Origin: an uncultured Clostridia bacterium
Lineage (GTDB): Bacteria; Bacillota; Clostridia; TANB77; CAG-508
DNA: 18,067 nucleotides
Assembly (NCBI GenBank): GCA_947599995.1
Contig: CANQFW010000023.1
Span: 1 to 18,067, forward strand
Reading direction: 5' to 3'
The number at the start of each line of letters is the position of its first letter. Within the stretch, counting starts at the first letter, position 1. This document shows, piece by piece, positions 14,234-18,067 of this stretch. Below the pieces are notes generated by a model that searched no databases, had not been told where the DNA came from, and saw only the letters and a list, made by a program, of their open reading frames with translations. Position numbers and translations under genes: made by a program.

Positions 14234-17200
14234 TTATTTATTCATATTTTTGAAAAATTCCTCTTTAGAATAATTTTCAATAAATTTATAATTCGTTTTA
14301 CAAATTCCCGAGTTAAATCCACACATATTTTTATATGAACAATATTCACAAGGAGTCTTTTTGTTTTTATAATATGGCTTTAATTCTATATTTCCATTTA
14401 AAATTTCCTTTGAAATTTCTTTTATTGTTTTATCTATATATTTTTGTAAATATTTAAATTGTTCATTAGTTACAATATTACTTTTTTTAGGGCTTAAATT
14501 TCCAGATTTATCTATATATGCAGAAATTATTTTTGAATAAGAGCTATTATCCAAAGTGTTATCATGCATTTTTGCAACCTTTACATCCGCTAAAATTAAT
14601 CCCTTCATTTTAAAATTACTTTTTATTCTATCTTCAATTTCATGTTGTGTCAACTTTTTATTCGATTTTATCATCTGCTCTAATAAATTAAAATACAATA
14701 CTCCCGCAGGAATAAAATCTTCTAATTTACAAATAGCATCTAAATAAGTAATAAGCTGTAATTGAAGTCCTGCATGAATATCACTAAAATTAATATTTTT
14801 AACAGAAGATTTATAATCAATTATTCTTACATAATTATTATTTCCGTCTTTTGCTATATCAATTCTATCTATTTTTCCTATAATTTCTAGTTTGTTACCA
14901 TTATCTAAATCGACTTCAATAGGTTTGTATTCTTTTTCATCTCCAAACTCAACCTCATTTCCTACTATATTAAAATCACTTTTTATTATTGTTTCTATTA
15001 TGTATTTCAAAGATTTAAATATAATCCTTTTTAATCTTCTAACTAATAATTTATATTTTTCTTTTGCAGTAAAAATGTAATTTTTATTATTATTTAATTT
15101 CTCATCTATAATTTTATCTATTAAATTTTTAATGCATTCATCATCCAAATTACCTATAGCTTTTTTATCACATTTAAGATATGAAAAAAAATTATCAATT
15201 ACCTCATGCATAAAAGACCCTGTATCTATATTTTGCACTTTAAATTCTTCTTTTTCTTTTAATTTTAATTCATATTGTAAAAAATATGAATAAGGGCAAG
15301 ACCTGTATTTTTCTAATTTTGAAACACTAGTCACCAATTTATTTCCATATAATTTTTTCATATTTTCTAATTTTATTTTTTCAGGCAATCCAGAGTAATT
15401 AATATATTTTAAATTATCAATTAATTTATTTTTATAATTTTTATTTTCCAAATAATATTTTAAAATTATTTTCCATTTATTATTTTTTTTATTTTGAAAG
15501 ATATTACTATTTAATTTATTAATGTCATCATTTAGATTATTATCTAATTTATTTTCTTCTATATATTTTTTATTATTTATTTCCTCTTTAATTATTTTAT
15601 TAATGTTATTAATTAAATCTTCATATAATTGTTCCTCACAAATTATTTCATTATTTTTTTCATTTTCTAAAATATCACTTTCTTCATTTAAATTAGGAAA
15701 AATTTTCTTTATTCTAGAAATTAACACAGATGGTCTTTGAGACTTTCCATCTTTGTCTGAGGAAATATAAGATAAAAACACCTTTTCTTTTGCTACCGTA
15801 AAAGCCTTATATATATTATAATTTTCATCATATAGATTTTCTAAGGTACCTTTTGCAAGCTCAATTCCGTCTTCTTTTAGAAAGGCTCTATCTGTATCAT
15901 TAAAAAAACCTTCATTTTTATTTATTTTTGGGAAAACCCCATCATTTAAACCTATTATGAAATTAGCTCTTACAGAATGTGTTCTAGACCTATCTGTATC
16001 GCCTACCATAACCACATCCTGAGTAGCAGGTATTCTTCCTAAACTACTTTTTTTTAGTCCAATTATTAAAATATTATAAAATTTATCAAGTGAAATATTT
16101 TCTGTATTAAATATTAATACAATTTGATCTAATATATTATTAATTATTTCAAATGTATTTTCATATTCTAGAGCTAACTCAAAATTTTTTTCTTCTTTAA
16201 ATTTTTTTATGGCAATTAAAATTTTTTTATCCATCTCTTGATTAATTAAAAATAAATAAATTTGTTTTGCAATATTAAGTACAGTTTTTTCTTTATAAAT
16301 TTTCTTTTTTAAATTAACTAATGGGTCGATTACTTTTTTTCTAATCTCATTCAAATAATTTATTTCCTCTTTGTTATTATTATTTATTCCATAAATAAAG
16401 TCCTTCTCCCATTTATCATTTTTTATTTCATATTTAATACAATATTTTTCTAATTTAAAAATATCATTTTCATCTAAATCCAAAAATCCACTTTTAATAT
16501 AATTAAACATAGATTCATACGAATAATTTTTAATAAATATTTCAAAAATAGAAAGAAAATATTTAATAATTGCATTCTGATTTAAATCCTTATTTTCATC
16601 AATAAAAACTGGAATATTATATTTTTTAAAAATAGCTCTAATAAGTGAAGAATAAGAATCTATATTTTTCGTAATAATAGTAATTTCATTAAATCTATAA
16701 TTATTACTTTTTACTAGATTTATTATATTTTTTGCTACATTCTCTATTTCTGAATAACAATTTTTTGCTAAAAATAAATTTATATCTTCTACGTTCTTTT
16801 CGTATGGATTTATTTTTTTATTATATAAATTGTTTTCAATATAAATTAATTCATCATTCTTAAATCTATATAACTTATCCAAATATACTGTTTCTATTTT
16901 TTCATCTTTTTCTAGCAAATTTAAAATTTTGGATAAAGTCAATTTATTAGGATAAAAAATATCTGTATTTGGATTAGAATTTAAATTTAAATTATCAATT
17001 GCAAAAGTAATTATAACTTTTGAAGTGACTTTCAATAATTTTTTTATTATCTCTAATTCTTGCTTTGTGAAACCTGCAAATTCATCTATATATATAATAG
17101 TATTATTAAAAATATTTATTTTGTCAATATTTTCTGCTAAATTTTCCAATAAATCTGTATCATCTATATATTGATTTTTTATTCTCTCTTCAAATTTTTC

Positions 17201-17671
17201 ATAAATTGAAATCATATCATTTAATTTTATTTTTAAATTTTTATCTTCGACATTAGAAATCTCATTTTTTAAATCTTCAATTTTTATTCCATTCCTTTTA
17301 AATTCGGTAATAGTTCTTAAACATAGATCAATATTTTCATCACTTTTATTTAAAAGAACGAAGTTATTTTTTTTAGACTTTAAAATTGAATAAATAAGCA
17401 TCGCCTTTCCACATTTTGATAAACTTGTGTTAGCAACTCCACCAACTTCATTAAATACTCTATATGCCATTCTTTTAAACGTAAGCACCTCTGCATTTAC
17501 AACTGCTTTTTTATCTTTCATTAATTTTTTTTCAGCAGTAAAAGAAAATTGCTCAGGTGTGATTATGTATATTTTATTTTTTTCTTTATTTTTTAACTTT
17601 TCATTTATTTCTTTAAAAATAAACTCGCTTTTTCCACTTCCAGATTTACCATAAATAATTTTTAGAGCCAT
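14234..17671 (-). CDS. addB: AddAB helicase-nuclease, subunit AddB
   Basis: The Chi-recognising and nuclease subunit of AddAB, the Gram-positive counterpart of RecBCD, which processes DNA ends for recombination. It has 1145 residues, the usual size. The N-terminus has Walker A GKSGSGKS (8-15). The helicase-like but inactive middle follows, including VGDTDRSRTHSVRANFIIGLNDGVFP. The C-terminal RecB-family nuclease has Asp952-Tyr-Lys954 (RIIDYKSS) and GSFMHEV. Four Fe-S cysteines are present: C792 (YRSCPYS), C1108, C1111 and C1117 (PCEYCSYKNMC). The AAGGTGAT ribosome binding site supports ATG 17671. It is strongly Lys/Asn/Ile-rich from AT pressure. addA is not adjacent on either side, unlike the usual addBA order. 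Confidence 0.96.
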   Translation of the reverse strand: MALKIIYGKSGSGKSEFIFKEINEKLKNKEKNKIYIITPEQFSFTAEKKLMKDKKAVVNAEVLTFKRMAYRVFNEVGGVANTSLSKCGKAMLIYSILKSKKNNFVLLNKSDENIDLCLRTITEFKRNGIKIEDLKNEISNVEDKNLKIKLNDMISIYEKFEERIKNQYIDDTDLLENLAENIDKINIFNNTIIYIDEFAGFTKQELEIIKKLLKVTSKVIITFAIDNLNLNSNPNTDIFYPNKLTLSKILNLLEKDEKIETVYLDKLYRFKNDELIYIENNLYNKKINPYEKNVEDINLFLAKNCYSEIENVAKNIINLVKSNNYRFNEITIITKNIDSYSSLIRAIFKKYNIPVFIDENKDLNQNAIIKYFLSIFEIFIKNYSYESMFNYIKSGFLDLDENDIFKLEKYCIKYEIKNDKWEKDFIYGINNNNKEEINYLNEIRKKVIDPLVNLKKKIYKEKTVLNIAKQIYLFLINQEMDKKILIAIKKFKEEKNFELALEYENTFEIINNILDQIVLIFNTENISLDKFYNILIIGLKKSSLGRIPATQDVVMVGDTDRSRTHSVRANFIIGLNDGVFPKINKNEGFFNDTDRAFLKEDGIELAKGTLENLYDENYNIYKAFTVAKEKVFLSYISSDKDGKSQRPSVLISRIKKIFPNLNEESDILENEKNNEIICEEQLYEDLINNINKIIKEEINNKKYIEENKLDNNLNDDINKLNSNIFQNKKNNKWKIILKYYLENKNYKNKLIDNLKYINYSGLPEKIKLENMKKLYGNKLVTSVSKLEKYRSCPYSYFLQYELKLKEKEEFKVQNIDTGSFMHEVIDNFFSYLKCDKKAIGNLDDECIKNLIDKIIDEKLNNNKNYIFTAKEKYKLLVRRLKRIIFKSLKYIIETIIKSDFNIVGNEVEFGDEKEYKPIEVDLDNGNKLEIIGKIDRIDIAKDGNNNYVRIIDYKSSVKNINFSDIHAGLQLQLITYLDAICKLEDFIPAGVLYFNLLEQMIKSNKKLTQHEIEDRIKSNFKMKGLILADVKVAKMHDNTLDNSSYSKIISAYIDKSGNLSPKKSNIVTNEQFKYLQKYIDKTIKEISKEILNGNIELKPYYKNKKTPCEYCSYKNMCGFNSGICKTNYKFIENYSKEEFFKNMNK

Positions 17672-17760
17672 CTTTTTATCACCTTCAATTTAAAATTTTA
17701 TAAAAAAGAGTATAAAAAATAATTAAAAATTCATTATTGTTTATTTTAAATTTTTAAATT

Positions 17761-18016
17761 TAAATATTTTTATTTATTTATTATATTTTAATTTTTAATT
17801 TTAATATTTTTATTTTTTATTTATTATATTTTAATTTTTAATTTTAATATTTTTATTTTTTTATTTTTTATATTTTAATTTTTAATTTTAATATTTTTTG
17901 TTTTTTTAATTATTATATTTTAATTTTTAATTTTAATATTTTTTATTTTTAATTTTAATATTTTTTATTTTTAATTTTAATATTTTTTATTTTTTTATTT
18001 ATTATATTTTAATTTT
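17761..18016. repeat. A/T-only tandem repeat array, period about 44 bp (22-bp subunit)
   Basis: Of these 256 bases only one is G or C (G at 17900). A core TTATATTTTAATTT recurs at 17781, 17824, 17868, 17913 and 18002, with spacings of 43, 44, 45 and 89. Between 17913 and 18002 a 22-base subunit (TAATTTTAATATTTTTTATT) is repeated three times, so the 44-bp period is about two subunits. There is no ORF and no spacer structure of the CRISPR kind. If transcribed from the promoter at 18038-18066 it forms most of the 5' leader of addB. Confidence 0.8.
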
Positions 18017-18037
18017 CTAATTTAAATATCTTCTATT

Positions 18038-18066
18038 ATTATACAAATTTTACCTATTAAAGTCAA
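18038..18066 (-). promoter_or_regulatory. Strong promoter reading toward addB
   Basis: On the minus strand, TTGACT (18061-18066), a 17-base spacer and a perfect TATAAT (18038-18043). No other ORF lies between it and addB, so the predicted transcript carries a leader of about 360 nt through the A/T repeat. A nearer addB promoter hidden in the A/T-rich sequence cannot be excluded. Confidence 0.65.
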
Positions 18067-18067
18067 T

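Noticed and set aside
17761..18016. CRISPR array
   Set aside because: The repeats are almost pure A/T, contiguous, and lack unique spacers or cas genes. This is a simple tandem repeat.

Overview
The window reads as a stretch of chromosome from a very AT-rich, low-GC Bacillota, most likely an anaerobic Clostridia-type organism. The evidence is the A/T-dominated codon use, Gram-positive AGGAGG/AGGTGA ribosome binding sites, sigma-A type promoters with 17-base spacers, and the gene set: AddB with a C-terminal Fe-S nuclease, a YhfW-like Rieske flavoprotein and an M18 aminopeptidase. The standard code fits all genes. No tRNA, rRNA, CRISPR array or insertion sequence is visible. Nearly everything lies on the minus strand.

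Layout from left to right. Positions 1-640 hold the 5' leader of a minus-strand gene that starts just outside the window, a 44-residue orphan protein, and a divergent XRE regulator broken by one extra base, closed by a nested-hairpin terminator. Next come an M18 aminopeptidase (-) and, divergent from it, a FAD oxidoreductase with a C-terminal Rieske domain (+). This converges on a prfA-thrS operon (-), with a shared bidirectional terminator at 3830-3865. Between prfA and the next gene lies an unannotated structured element (about 7034-7182): a long imperfect hairpin whose 3' arm overlaps a canonical terminator hairpin.

Positions 7186-10004 form an accessory-looking operon with its own consensus promoter: two small proteins I do not recognise and a VirD4/TraG-type coupling ATPase frameshifted inside its Walker A motif. 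Then come a class B J-protein, an exported or membrane-anchored phosphodiester glycosidase domain protein, an LD-carboxypeptidase (S66) with an upstream mini-ORF, a PgeF/laccase-domain protein and addB. Upstream of addB there is about 250 bp of almost pure A/T repeat with a period near 44 bp. A near-perfect promoter at the window edge appears to transcribe through it into addB.

How genes work together: prfA and thrS both serve translation. The S66 peptidase and PgeF both relate to peptidoglycan peptide quality control or recycling. AddB is one half of the AddAB recombination nuclease, but addA is not next to it. The coupling ATPase has no relaxase or mating-pore genes nearby.

Most unusual observation: both frameshifted genes are broken in the same way. 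Each has one extra C that creates an in-frame CGG codon, and CGG is used nowhere else in the roughly 5,280 in-frame codons I scanned by eye.
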